Assembly: GCA_934654475.1 (NCBI GenBank)
Contig: CAKUFZ010000008.1
Location: 1-64,000, forward strand
Source: an uncultured Coriobacteriales bacterium
GTDB taxonomy: Bacteria > Actinomycetota > Coriobacteriia > Coriobacteriales > UMGS124
Length of the DNA stretch: 64,000 nucleotides
Reading direction: 5' to 3'
Both the position numbers and the translations under genes were made by a program. Positions within the stretch are counted from its first letter, which is position 1, and each line of letters opens with the position of its first letter. This document shows positions 34,093 to 42,816 of the stretch, piece after piece. The notes under the pieces are model-generated. The model made no database searches. It was given only the letters and a program-made list of their open reading frames with translations, and was not told where the DNA came from.

Positions 34093-34345
34093 AGACGCAT
34101 GAGACTTCTGGACGACTGGAATGATGGACATTTGGGGGCCAGCGCTGGGATAAGATTGTTGGCGATTTATCCCACCTTATCCCGGATTTATCCCCCATTT
34201 TAGTCCTCTTGGTAGAGAAACCGCTGGTAGAGACGTCACGCGGAGTAGTCGATTTTGAGACGTTAATCCCACTTATGCGCCGATGCCGCGCCGGGGGATG
34301 ACGGGATTGGCCCAGTTTGAGCGACGCGGCATGGGCTGTGTGTTG
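34093..34345. other. Non-coding spacer between palindromes
   Basis: 253 bp with no gene. It contains TTATCCCA, CTTATCCCGG and TTTATCCCCC within 40 bp (about 34165-34197), a direct-repeat pattern that could bind a regulator. Nothing else stands out. Confidence 0.5.
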
Positions 34346-34391
34346 GGATTGGGACATTGAATGGGACATGTCCTATTCAATGTCCCAATCC
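34346..34391. repeat. 46-bp palindrome, related to the first
   Basis: 17-bp perfect arms (34346-34362 and 34375-34391) with a central GGGACATGTCCT. It shares about 30 bp (ATTGGGACATTGAATGGG and onward) with an arm of the 34032 palindrome. The two frame the spacer and may be paired operators or ends of a small element. Confidence 0.93.
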
Positions 34392-34443
34392 TTTTCGATG
34401 TCTTTGACGGTTTGGGTTGACAGATCCATGGCACGCCAAATGC

Positions 34444-34478
34444 AAAGAGGGCCAACTCCCTGGGGAGCCGGCCCTCTT
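34444..34478 (-). terminator. Terminator after tRNA-Gly
   Basis: AAGAGGGCC/GGCCCTCTT stem with inner CTCCC/GGGAG pairing. On the minus strand a short T-rich stretch follows. It lies 11 bp from the end of the tRNA-Gly gene. Confidence 0.7.
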
Positions 34479-34488
34479 GAGTGTTCGA

Positions 34489-34563
34489 TGGAGCGGGCAA
34501 CGGGATTCGAACCCGCGAATACCAGCTTGGGAAGCTGGGGCCTTACCGCTTGGCGATGCCCGC
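34489..34563 (-). tRNA. tRNA-Gly (CCC)
   Basis: Acceptor GCGGGCA/TGCCCGC, anticodon stem CCAGC/GCTGG with loop TTCCCAA (anticodon CCC), T-arm GCGGG-TTCGAAT-CCCGT, encoded CCA. It bounds the right side of the accessory patch. Confidence 0.94.
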
Positions 34564-34729
34564 ACAAGGCAAAGCATACCATACCTTTGCTCAGGTGAAC
34601 CCGTATCGTAGAAACAACCGCATTTTGCATCCATAACCCCCAAACGACCATCTCGTTGTCGTATCCTGGGCAGGTACCCTTTTGTTTTTAACCACCGCGC
34701 TATGTGCGGCACGAGCCCAGGGAGGACAT

Positions 34730-35173
34730 ATGCAAAAGAGCGAGATTCTGGAGCTTATCAAGGACGCGATGCGCGCCAAGGACAAGCCGCGCCTTTCCAT
34801 CCTGCGTCAGGTCAACGAGGAGTTCAAGAAGATCGAGGTCGACGAGCGTCGCGAGGTCACCGAGGCCGACGTCACCGCCTGCGTCAAGAAGCTCATCAAG
34901 ATGACCTCCGAGACGTTGGAGTACTCCCGCAAGGCTGCCACCGACCCTGAGCGCACCGCGATGCTTGAAACGCAGGTCAAGGTGCTTGAGGAGCTGCTTC
35001 CCGCCCAGCTTTCGGGCGATGTGCTCGCAGCCCTCATCGACGAGATCTGCACGGCGGGCGGCTACACCTCCAAGAAGGAGATGGGCAAGGTCATGAAGGA
35101 GCTGGGAGAGCGTACCCAGGGCAACTTCGACAAGCCGTCTGCGGCCAAGATTCTCGGCGGCAAGCTTGCCTAG
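34730..35173 (+). CDS. yqeY: GatB/YqeY-domain protein
   Basis: 147-residue helical protein related to the C-terminal domain of GatB, the tRNA amidotransferase subunit. Typical segments are KDKPRLSILRQVNEEFKK, LLPAQLSGDVLAALIDEI and the C-terminal GNFDKPSAAKILGGKL. ATG 34730 follows GGGAGGA. It may bind tRNA, but the cellular role of free-standing YqeY proteins is unclear. Overlaps the sortase frame by 8 bp. Confidence 0.9.
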   Translation: MQKSEILELIKDAMRAKDKPRLSILRQVNEEFKKIEVDERREVTEADVTACVKKLIKMTSETLEYSRKAATDPERTAMLETQVKVLEELLPAQLSGDVLAALIDEICTAGGYTSKKEMGKVMKELGERTQGNFDKPSAAKILGGKLA

Positions 35174-36308
35174 CCAGAGCGGCGGTGGGGACCGCAACCA
35201 GTTCAGCCGCTCGAATCCCCAGTATTACACGGCGCCGCGTTCCTCGGGTCGACTCTATGGCACTGATGAATTCACTCGTCAGCAACCGGTGCAGTCCTCG
35301 TACGCCTACGATGACGCGGGGTACGGCATGTCCGACGATGGCTACGGCCAGGCCCAGCAGCCCTATGGGTATGCCGAGTGCGGCCCGACCCAGCAGCAGG
35401 CCGCCGTCGGTTTCAACAGGGCGGCTTCGAGTCATTTCGCCTCATCGCAGCCTCCCGAGCCCCCGCGCAAGAAGAAGGGTTCGAAGGGCATGCTCGTGCT
35501 CGCGATCCTTCTCCTTGTGGTGGGCCTTGTAACCATCGGCATCGCCGTCAGCATGTACATGAACACGCAGGCCGAGTACGAGGTGGGCAACCAGGAGTAC
35601 GCCTCGCTTGTGGAGGAGGCTGTGGAGCAGGACCAGGTGAGCGGCACGCCCACGGTCGACTTCGCCGCCCTGACCTCTCAGAACCCTGAGATCGTGGGCT
35701 GGGTGCAGATTCCCGACACGCCGGTGAACTACCCGGTTGCCCAGCATTCCGACAACGACTGGTACCTTGAGCACACCTTCTTGGGCCAGTACAACCTCGC
35801 CGGTTCTGTGTTCATGGATTACCGCAGCTCCAGCGCGCTGACCGACCGCGTCACCGTCATGTACGGCCATCACCTCAAGAACGGCGCGATGTTCGCGCGC
35901 GTGGCCGACTACTCCGAACAGTCCGAACTCGACACCGTGCGCGAGGTGTACTACGTGACGGCCGACGGCACGCTCCATACGCTCATGCCGCTGTGCTCGC
36001 TTGTGGTGTCGGGCTATGACACGGACGTCCTGCAGTTCGATTTTGCCGACGACGCGAGCTTCCAGGCGTATGTGGAATCGCTCATTTCGCGGTCAAGCGC
36101 ACGTGTTGCGGGTGCGACCTCTGCAGGCGTGTCCCACATCTATATACTTTCAACGTGCAGTTATGCAACGGACAACGAGCGTACCATGCTGGTATGCGTG
36201 GAGCGCGACAACTCCGTGCTCTCGCAGGACCAGACGTATCAGCAAGTCGCAGGCATCCAGTCCGCCGCCGACGAGGCAGCGGGCGTCTCAAACGACGGAG
36301 AGGCTTAA
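35166..36308 (+). CDS. Class B sortase
   Basis: 380-residue membrane transpeptidase. A long cytoplasmic Gln/Tyr-rich leader (1-105) precedes one membrane helix (MLVLAILLLVVGLVTIGIAV). The catalytic domain has the His in MYGHHLKNGAMFA, the Cys in ILSTCSY and the Arg in NERTMLVCVE, in the order and context of SrtB-type enzymes. Substrates could be pilin-like or haem-binding surface proteins; none is in the window. The TTG start at 35166 is tentative because no good ribosome site is visible. It ends 7 bp before purF. Confidence 0.85.
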   Translation: MPSQSGGGDRNQFSRSNPQYYTAPRSSGRLYGTDEFTRQQPVQSSYAYDDAGYGMSDDGYGQAQQPYGYAECGPTQQQAAVGFNRAASSHFASSQPPEPPRKKKGSKGMLVLAILLLVVGLVTIGIAVSMYMNTQAEYEVGNQEYASLVEEAVEQDQVSGTPTVDFAALTSQNPEIVGWVQIPDTPVNYPVAQHSDNDWYLEHTFLGQYNLAGSVFMDYRSSSALTDRVTVMYGHHLKNGAMFARVADYSEQSELDTVREVYYVTADGTLHTLMPLCSLVVSGYDTDVLQFDFADDASFQAYVESLISRSSARVAGATSAGVSHIYILSTCSYATDNERTMLVCVERDNSVLSQDQTYQQVAGIQSAADEAAGVSNDGEA

Positions 36309-36315
36309 AAGGAAC

Positions 36316-37851
36316 ATGTACCCCGCAGACGAGCTCGACGAACTGTTCGACCCCAACGCCCCGGCGGATCATCCTGAGGAGGAATGCGGCGTCTTCGGCG
36401 TGTGGGCACCGGGCAAGGACGTTGCCCGCATGACCTACTTTGCCCTGCACGCCCTGCAGCACCGCGGTCAGGAATCGGCCGGCATCGCCATCGGCGACGG
36501 CTCCACGGTGCTCGTGCGCAAGGACGAGGGCCTTGTGACCCAGGTGTTTTCCGACAGCGACATCGCCAGCCTCAAGGGCGACCTGGCCATCGGCCATGTG
36601 CGCTACGGCACGGCGGGCGGTCGCGGTTGGGCCGGCTCCCAGCCCCACCTGTCCACCATCGGCGACGTCATCATCGCCCTGGCGCACAACGGCACGCTCG
36701 TGAACTTCGACTCGCTGCGCCGTCAGCTCATCGACCTGGGCGTTCCCTTCATGAGCAACACCGACTCCGAGGTGGCCACGCGTCTCATCGGCTACTTCAC
36801 GCAGAACACGAGGCACATCCGCGAGGGCATCCGCTGCACGATGGAGCTGCTCGAGGGCGCCTATGCCATGGTGCTCATCAACGGCGAGTCGCTCTATGCC
36901 TTCCGCGACCCCAACGGCATCCGCCCGCTCGTGCTGGGCAAGCTGCCCAACGACGCCGGCTGGTGCGTGGCAAGCGAGACCTGCGCCTTCGACATCCTGG
37001 GTGCCGAGTTTGTGCGCGAGGTCGAGCCCGGCGAGGTGCTGCGCATCAACGCCGAGGGCCTCGTGAGCGAGCGTGCGGTGGCCCCGCGCAAGAAGGCCCT
37101 GTGCATCTTCGAGCATGTGTACTTCGCACGTCCCGACTCCGTCATGGACGGCGCCACCGTGCAGTCGATGCGCGTGAAGATGGGCGAGCAGCTGGCACGC
37201 GAGAGCGCCGTCGAGGCCGACCTCGTCATCGGCGTGCCTGACTCGGGCCTTCCTGGCGCCGAGGGCTTCTCCCGCGCCAGCGGCATCCCGTGCCGCACCG
37301 GCTTCGTGAAGAACCGCTACGTGGGCCGCACGTTCATCCAGCCCACGCAGGAGATGCGCGAGCTGGGCGTGCGCCTCAAGCTCAACCCCCTGTGCGAGAC
37401 CATCGAGGGCAAGCGCGTCGTCGTCGTGGACGACTCCATCGTGCGCGGCACCACCTCCAAGCAGATCGTGCGCATGCTGCGCGAGGCCGGCGCCACCGAG
37501 GTGCACATGCGCATCGTGAGCCCCGAGGTCAAGTGGCCTTGCTTCTACGGCATCGACACCGACACGCAGGACCAGCTCATCTCCGCCCGCAAGACCCCCG
37601 AGGAGGTCTGCGAGTGGATCGGTGCCGACAGCCTGGCGTTCTTGAGCGTCGAGGGTCTGCTTTCGTGCGTGCCTGAGGGCGGCTACTGCTGCTCGTGCTT
37701 CGACGGCGCCTATCCCGTCGAGATCCCGGCGGTGTTCTCGCAGGGCAAGTTCCTCGACGGTTACACCCCCAACAACCTGACCAAGGCTTCGGCAAACAGC
37801 CACCGCAGCGTGAGCGATGTCGCCCGCGAGATTGAAAAGGAGTACGAGTAA
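36316..37851 (+). CDS. purF: Amidophosphoribosyltransferase
   Basis: First committed enzyme of purine synthesis. The 511-residue protein has a 23-residue propeptide, then the catalytic N-terminal Cys24 in EEECGVFGVW. The PRPP loop is VVVVDDSIVRGTTSKQI. GGYCCSCFDGAYPVE supplies Cys ligands of the 4Fe-4S cluster typical of Bacillus-type PurF. ATG 36316 follows AAAAGGA. The operon continues without a gap to purM. Confidence 0.97.
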   Translation: MYPADELDELFDPNAPADHPEEECGVFGVWAPGKDVARMTYFALHALQHRGQESAGIAIGDGSTVLVRKDEGLVTQVFSDSDIASLKGDLAIGHVRYGTAGGRGWAGSQPHLSTIGDVIIALAHNGTLVNFDSLRRQLIDLGVPFMSNTDSEVATRLIGYFTQNTRHIREGIRCTMELLEGAYAMVLINGESLYAFRDPNGIRPLVLGKLPNDAGWCVASETCAFDILGAEFVREVEPGEVLRINAEGLVSERAVAPRKKALCIFEHVYFARPDSVMDGATVQSMRVKMGEQLARESAVEADLVIGVPDSGLPGAEGFSRASGIPCRTGFVKNRYVGRTFIQPTQEMRELGVRLKLNPLCETIEGKRVVVVDDSIVRGTTSKQIVRMLREAGATEVHMRIVSPEVKWPCFYGIDTDTQDQLISARKTPEEVCEWIGADSLAFLSVEGLLSCVPEGGYCCSCFDGAYPVEIPAVFSQGKFLDGYTPNNLTKASANSHRSVSDVAREIEKEYE

Positions 37852-38910
37852 ATGGACAGCGCAAAGCAGCAGTTCACCTACAAGGACGCCGGCGTCGACA
37901 CCACCGAGGGTGCCCGCGCGGTCGACGCCATCAAGGCGTGCGTCGCCACCACGAAGCGCCCCGAGGTCATCGGCGGCCTGGGTGGTTTCGGCGGCCTGTT
38001 CAGCGCCGCCAAGCTGAAGGACATGGCTGACCCCGTGCTCGTGAGCGGCACCGACGGCGTCGGCACGAAGCTGCGCCTGGCCCAGCTGTTCGACCGTCAT
38101 GAGACCGTGGGCATCGACCTGGTCGCCATGTGCGTCAACGACCTGCTCGCCTCGGGCGCCGAGCCCCTCTTCTTCCTCGACTATATCGCCATCGGCCACA
38201 TCGAGGCCGAACACGTCGCCCAGATCGTGGGCGGCATCGCCGAGGGCTGCCGTCAGGCCGGCTGCGCCCTTGTGGGCGGCGAGATGGCCGAGCACCCCGG
38301 CGTCATGGCCAAGGACGACTACGACCTCGCCGGCTTCTGCGTGGGCGTCGTCGACCGCCCCAAGATGATCCTGCCCGAGATGGTGCAGGAGGGCGACGCC
38401 ATCCTGGGCATCGCCTCTTCGGGCCTGCACTCCAACGGCTACTCGCTGGCCCGCCGCGTGCTCATCGACGAGAGCGCCGACCTTTCGCAGTACACCGCTC
38501 CCCAGGACCGCTTCGGCGGCGAGAGCCTGGTAGACGCGATGCTCAAGCCCACGCGCATCTACGTCAAGCCGATCCTCGGCCTGCTTGAGGCCGGTCTTCC
38601 CGTGCACGGTGTGGCCCACATCACCGGCGGCGGCATCACCGAGAACCTCAACCGCGTGCTTCCCGAGAACCTCGACGCCGAGGTCGAGTGGGGCACTTGG
38701 GACGTGCCCGCTGTGGTGCAGGCCGCTGTGGAGGCCGCCAACCTCTCCGACACCGAGGCATACCGCACGTTCAACATGGGCGTGGGCATGTGCGTGGTGT
38801 GCGACCCTGACGCGGTCGACGACATCGCCGAGTCGCTCACGGCTGCCGGCGAGACCGTCTTCCCCGTGGGCCGCATCGTCAAGGGTACCGGCCAGGTCAT
38901 CTACAAGTAA
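37852..38910 (+). CDS. purM: Phosphoribosylformylglycinamidine cyclo-ligase
   Basis: AIR synthetase of 352 residues. The dimer-core motif is VSGTDGVGTKLRLAQLFD, and CVNDLLASGAEPLFFLDYIA and ALVGGEMAEHPGVM are family signatures. The ATG follows the purF stop directly. It acts on FGAM made by the pathway; the FGAM synthase genes are not in the window. Confidence 0.97.
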   Translation: MDSAKQQFTYKDAGVDTTEGARAVDAIKACVATTKRPEVIGGLGGFGGLFSAAKLKDMADPVLVSGTDGVGTKLRLAQLFDRHETVGIDLVAMCVNDLLASGAEPLFFLDYIAIGHIEAEHVAQIVGGIAEGCRQAGCALVGGEMAEHPGVMAKDDYDLAGFCVGVVDRPKMILPEMVQEGDAILGIASSGLHSNGYSLARRVLIDESADLSQYTAPQDRFGGESLVDAMLKPTRIYVKPILGLLEAGLPVHGVAHITGGGITENLNRVLPENLDAEVEWGTWDVPAVVQAAVEAANLSDTEAYRTFNMGVGMCVVCDPDAVDDIAESLTAAGETVFPVGRIVKGTGQVIYK

Positions 38911-38921
38911 GGGGCATACCA

Positions 38922-39533
38922 GTGACTGTCAAGCTCGGCGTCCTTATCTCCGGTTCGGGCACGAACCTGCAGGCCATCATCGACCGCATCGCTGACGGGT
39001 CCCTTGATGCCAGCGTAGAGATCGTCATCGCGAGCCGCGAGAGCGCCTATGGCCTTAAGCGCGCCGCCCAGGCCAACATCCCCACGATGTCGCTCACGCC
39101 CGACCTGTACCGTGCCGACCCCATCGCGGCCGACGAGGTCATCGCCACCGCGCTGCTCGACCATGGTGTGGACTACGTCATCATGGCCGGTTACATGCGC
39201 ATGGTGCGCGAGCCGCTGCTTGAGGCGTTCCCCAACCGCATCGTGAACCTGCATCCGGCCTTGCTGCCTGCCTTCAAGGGGGCCCATGCCATCCAGGACG
39301 CCTACGAGCGCGGCGTGAAGGTGACGGGCGTCACGGTGCACTTTGCCAACGCCGACTACGACTGCGGCCCCATCATTGCCCAGCAGCCGGTCGTCGTGCG
39401 CGAGGGCATGACCTGTGACGAGCTCGAGGCTGCCATCCATGAGGTTGAGCACGAGCTGTACTCGGCCGTCATCCAGCTGCTTGCCGAGGACCGCGTGCAC
39501 GTGTGCCCCGACAACAAGGTGAAGATCGACTAG
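38922..39533 (+). CDS. purN: Phosphoribosylglycinamide formyltransferase
   Basis: 203-residue GAR transformylase using 10-formyltetrahydrofolate. GVLISGSGTNLQAIIDRI is the phosphate-binding start; the catalytic region is NLHPALLPAFKGAHAIQDAY, then VHFANADYDCGPIIAQ with the catalytic Asp. GTG start. Last gene of purFMN. Confidence 0.96.
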   Translation: MTVKLGVLISGSGTNLQAIIDRIADGSLDASVEIVIASRESAYGLKRAAQANIPTMSLTPDLYRADPIAADEVIATALLDHGVDYVIMAGYMRMVREPLLEAFPNRIVNLHPALLPAFKGAHAIQDAYERGVKVTGVTVHFANADYDCGPIIAQQPVVVREGMTCDELEAAIHEVEHELYSAVIQLLAEDRVHVCPDNKVKID

Positions 39534-39555
39534 TTCTGCCTGCTTATAAGGTATG

Positions 39556-39593
39556 AAAAAAGCCCTGGGAACACCGTGTTCCCAGGGCTTTTG
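39556..39593. terminator. Bidirectional terminator after purN
   Basis: A 16-bp stem rich in GC (AAAAGCCCTGGGAACA with its complement) and a 3-nt loop, with A-run and T-run flanks. It serves purN and the convergent methyltransferase gene. Confidence 0.93.
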
Positions 39594-39618
39594 GCGTACT
39601 TAGGGGAGAATGGGCGAC

Positions 39619-41019
39619 TTAGCGCTTGCCGCCGCGCTCGTCCTTGTGGGAGTTGCGACGATGGCCGAACTGGTTGCGCGGCGCACGCTCAAGCAGCACG
39701 ACGTTCTCGACGTGGTCGGTGTGGGGGAACATGTCAACCGGGCAGATGCGCTTGATGCGGTAGCCGTTGTGCACGAGGTGCTTGATGTCGCGAATCTGCG
39801 TCTTGGGATCGCAGCTGATGTAGACGACGCGGCGCGGCCCCAGGCGGCTGAGGTTTGCCAGGAAGGCCTGGCTGGAGCCGGCGCGGGGCGGGTCCATGAA
39901 CACGACGTCGAGCTCCTCGCCGCGACGGGCCATGCGGGCGAACTCGCTGCCGGCGTCGGCAGCCACGAACGTGGCGTTCTCGATGCCGTTGATCTGGGCG
40001 TTGATCTCGGCGTCCTTCACAGCTTCGGCATTGCGCTCGATGCCGATGAGCTCGGCGCCGCTCGCCTTGGCTGCCACGATGCCGATGGTGCCTGTGCCGC
40101 AGTAGGCGTCGCCGATGCGGTCGGAGCTGCGCAGGTCGGCCATCTCGACGGCCAGCTCGTAGAGGGCCTCCGCGGCGATGGGGTTGGTCTGGTAGAACGA
40201 GCTCGAGGAGATGCGGAAGCGGCACCCGCACAGCTCATCCTCGATGTAGCCCGGGCCGAAGAGCACCTTCTCCTCCTTGCCCAGAATGACGCTCGTGCGC
40301 TCAGTGTTGGTGTTGAGCACGACCGTGGTAATCTCGGGGTGGGCGCTCAGGATGGCGTCGACGAACGCCTTAGGCAGCGTGGTTGCGTTGCACACGAGCG
40401 TGAGCATGATCTCGTCGGTGGCGTGGGCGATGCGCACGAGGGCGTAACGCACGGTGCCCGTGCAGGTCTTCTCGCTGTAGGGAGTCACGCCGTAATCGGG
40501 CATGAGGCGGGCGACCGTGCCGATGATGGGACGGGCGGCGGGATCCTCGACCATGCACTGCTTGCAGGGCACGATCCAGTGGCTGCCCTTCTCAAAGATG
40601 CCCCAGCGCACGGTGGGGTTGCCGTTCTTGTCCTTGCCGGGAGCCAGGGGCAGCTGCACCTTGTTGCGGTAGCCGCGCGGGTCGATCATGCACATGAGCG
40701 GCTCGACCTCGACGGGGTAGTCGGCGAAGAGCTCCTCGATGTAGTCCTGCTTGCGCTCAAGCTGCATGTCGTAGGGCATGGCGAGCCACTCGCAGCCGCC
40801 GCAGCGCTCGGCAACGGGGCAGTGCACGGTCACGCGCTGGTCGAGCAGCTCGTGGTGGTCGTACTTCTCGGCCGGCTTTGCGGGCTCATCTTCCTCGTCG
40901 GCCCAGCGGTCGGCGCCCTCATTGTCCTCGAAGGGGAAGCCGTCGTCGAAGCCGCGGCCCTCGTCGTCGCTGGGAGGCTGCCAGTCGTAGCCGTAGTCGT
41001 CGTCAAATTCGTTACTCAT
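39619..41019 (-). CDS. 23S rRNA (uracil-5-)-methyltransferase, RlmD/TrmA family
   Basis: 466-residue SAM-dependent methyltransferase. An acidic leader of about 50 residues (DDDYGYDWQPPSDDEG) is followed by HCPVAERCGGCEWLAM, whose Cys residues are expected to bind a 4Fe-4S cluster. The SAM motif is GDAYCGTGTIGIVAAKASGA, the substrate motif VVFMDPPRAGSS, and the nucleophile Cys is in VVYISCDPKTQIRD. ATG 41019 has AGAGAGA upstream. Whether it modifies U1939 or U747 cannot be told. Confidence 0.9.
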   Translation of the reverse strand: MSNEFDDDYGYDWQPPSDDEGRGFDDGFPFEDNEGADRWADEEDEPAKPAEKYDHHELLDQRVTVHCPVAERCGGCEWLAMPYDMQLERKQDYIEELFADYPVEVEPLMCMIDPRGYRNKVQLPLAPGKDKNGNPTVRWGIFEKGSHWIVPCKQCMVEDPAARPIIGTVARLMPDYGVTPYSEKTCTGTVRYALVRIAHATDEIMLTLVCNATTLPKAFVDAILSAHPEITTVVLNTNTERTSVILGKEEKVLFGPGYIEDELCGCRFRISSSSFYQTNPIAAEALYELAVEMADLRSSDRIGDAYCGTGTIGIVAAKASGAELIGIERNAEAVKDAEINAQINGIENATFVAADAGSEFARMARRGEELDVVFMDPPRAGSSQAFLANLSRLGPRRVVYISCDPKTQIRDIKHLVHNGYRIKRICPVDMFPHTDHVENVVLLERAPRNQFGHRRNSHKDERGGKR

Positions 41020-41135
41020 ATGATTCTCTCTTCCTTTGGGCCGTGCACCCCGGCGTGCGACGGTCGTGTTCGACATGCGCGTGGAGCGCCTGCATGCGGC
41101 TTGCTCCGGGTTGGCCGTATGTTGGGTGCAGTGTA

Positions 41136-41315
41136 TCAGGCGTGGGTCTCGTCGTCGTGGCCGTCCTGTGTCTGCACGGTCTCTGCCTGAGCGGCCTCGT
41201 CGGGATTTTCCTGCTCGGCCTGCGCCTGCTGCTGCCTCTCGCGATATTCGGCGCGGATCTTCTCCGTGCGCTCCCTGTACAGCTCGATTCGCTTGTTCAT
41301 GGCTCGAATGTCCAC
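41136..41315 (-). CDS. Small acidic coiled-coil protein
   Basis: 59-residue protein starting MDIRAMNKRIELYRERTEKI. The first half is a charged helix, the second half an acidic Gln-rich tail ending DGHDDETHA. The GTG at 41315 has GGGAG 5 nt upstream. No family recognised. It is 116 bp upstream of the rRNA methyltransferase gene on the same strand. Confidence 0.5.
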   Translation of the reverse strand: MDIRAMNKRIELYRERTEKIRAEYRERQQQAQAEQENPDEAAQAETVQTQDGHDDETHA

Positions 41316-41456
41316 GGTTCTCCCTTCCTCGGCCCGACAGATGCGCCTATTGTAGCGCCCAGATATCACAGGTGTATCACATGTGATGCGAAGGTGTTTC
41401 CATCTGCTGTCGAAATCGTGCCGCACTGCGGTCTTGGCCTATACTGAGGCAGCAAG

Positions 41457-41485
41457 CGTGAGACAGCTCCATCTATACTCTCACG
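41457..41485 (+). promoter_or_regulatory. Hairpin in lysC leader
   Basis: CGTGAGA/TCTCACG stem with a 15-nt loop and CTCTTTTG downstream, 59 bp before lysC. A candidate attenuator of the aspartate pathway genes; no lysine riboswitch signature was recognised. Confidence 0.35.
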
Positions 41486-41543
41486 TGCTCTTTTGTTTTA
41501 CTGCTTCATATCTAACAACCGCCACCGTCGAAAGGCCAAGCCC

Positions 41544-42815
41544 ATGGCACTCGTCGTCGCTAAGTTCGGCGGCAGCTCCGTGGCCACTCCCGAGCGCGTG
41601 AAGAACGTCGCTCGGAAGCTGGTCCGCCGCCACCAGTCGGGCGATCAGGTCGTCGCGGTTGTCTCTGCAATGGGAGACAACACCGACCACCTGCTCGACC
41701 TGGCCCATTCCGTCAACCCCAACCCGCCTGCACGCGAGATGGACATGCTCCTGGCCACCGGCGAGCAGGTCTCGGTTGCTGTACTCGCCATGGCTGTTGA
41801 GGCCCTGGGCGTGCCTGCCGTGAGCCACACGGGCGCGCAAGTGGGCATCGTGACGGACCCCACGCATACGAGCGCCAAGATCGACCGCATCGTGGGCATG
41901 GACCGTGTCAAGCGCGACCTCGACGAGGGCAACATCGTCATTGTGGCGGGCTTTCAGGGCGTGAACGCCGCCGGTGAGATCACCACGCTGGGCCGCGGCG
42001 GCTCCGACACCACGGCTGTGGCCCTGGCCGCCGCCATCGAGGCCGACTTCTGCGAGATCTATTCTGACGTCGACGGCGTGTACACGGCCGACCCGCGCAT
42101 CTGCCCCAAGGCGCACCGCGTGGATCGCTTGAGCTACGACGAGATGCTCGAGCTCTCCGCCAACGGCGCCGGCGTGCTGCAGCTGCGTGCCGTCGAGTTT
42201 GCCAGCAAGTACGGCGTGGTCATCCGCGCCCGTTCCACGTTCCTTGAGGATTCCAAGGGCACCGTCATCGAGGAGGCTCCCGATCGTATGGACTACACCG
42301 AGTACAGCGAAAGCGCCGTCCTGAGCGGCATTGCCCACGACCTCTCCGAGGCCAAGGTCACCCTGCGCCACGTGCCCGACCGCGCCGGTATCGCCGCCGC
42401 CATCTTCGGCCGTCTGGGCGAGTTGGGCGTGAACGTGGACATCATCATTCAGGACGTGAGCCACGACGGCCTGACCGACATCTCGTTCACCACGCCCCTG
42501 AACGGTCTCGAGCACATCTCCGACGCCCTTTCCTCCCTGTGCCGCGAGGTCAACGCCGAGGGTGTCGAGATCAACGCCCACATCGCCAAGGTGTCCCTGG
42601 TAGGCGCCGGCATGAAGAGCTATCCGGGCGTTGCCGCCAAGATGTTCAAGACGCTCGCCGCCAACGACATCAACATCTCGATGATTTCCACCTCGCCCAT
42701 CTGCATTTCCACGGTCATCGACGCCGACCAGTGCGCCAAGGCCGTGCAGGTGCTCCACACCGCGTTCGGCATGGACGAAGATGCCCCCGAAGGAACCGTG
42801 AAGGTGGTGCGTTAA
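41544..42815 (+). CDS. lysC: Aspartate kinase
   Basis: First enzyme of the lysine, threonine and methionine pathway, 423 residues. The N-terminus is VVAKFGGSSVATPERV, the catalytic loop FQGVNAAGEITTLGRGGSD, and two ACT domains form the C-terminus, one with KVSLVGAGMKSYPGVAAKMF. They are the probable sites of Lys/Thr feedback. ATG 41544 has GAAAGG upstream. asd starts 1 bp after the stop, so the genes are cotranscribed. Confidence 0.96.
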   Translation: MALVVAKFGGSSVATPERVKNVARKLVRRHQSGDQVVAVVSAMGDNTDHLLDLAHSVNPNPPAREMDMLLATGEQVSVAVLAMAVEALGVPAVSHTGAQVGIVTDPTHTSAKIDRIVGMDRVKRDLDEGNIVIVAGFQGVNAAGEITTLGRGGSDTTAVALAAAIEADFCEIYSDVDGVYTADPRICPKAHRVDRLSYDEMLELSANGAGVLQLRAVEFASKYGVVIRARSTFLEDSKGTVIEEAPDRMDYTEYSESAVLSGIAHDLSEAKVTLRHVPDRAGIAAAIFGRLGELGVNVDIIIQDVSHDGLTDISFTTPLNGLEHISDALSSLCREVNAEGVEINAHIAKVSLVGAGMKSYPGVAAKMFKTLAANDINISMISTSPICISTVIDADQCAKAVQVLHTAFGMDEDAPEGTVKVVR

Positions 42816-42816
42816 C

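Noticed and set aside
30494..34563. Prophage or integrative element
   Set aside because: No integrase, structural or mobilisation genes; only a remnant and one regulator, so at most a decayed island.
36082..38619. 845-codon antisense frame over purF and purM
   Set aside because: Shadow of well-recognised purine genes on the other strand.
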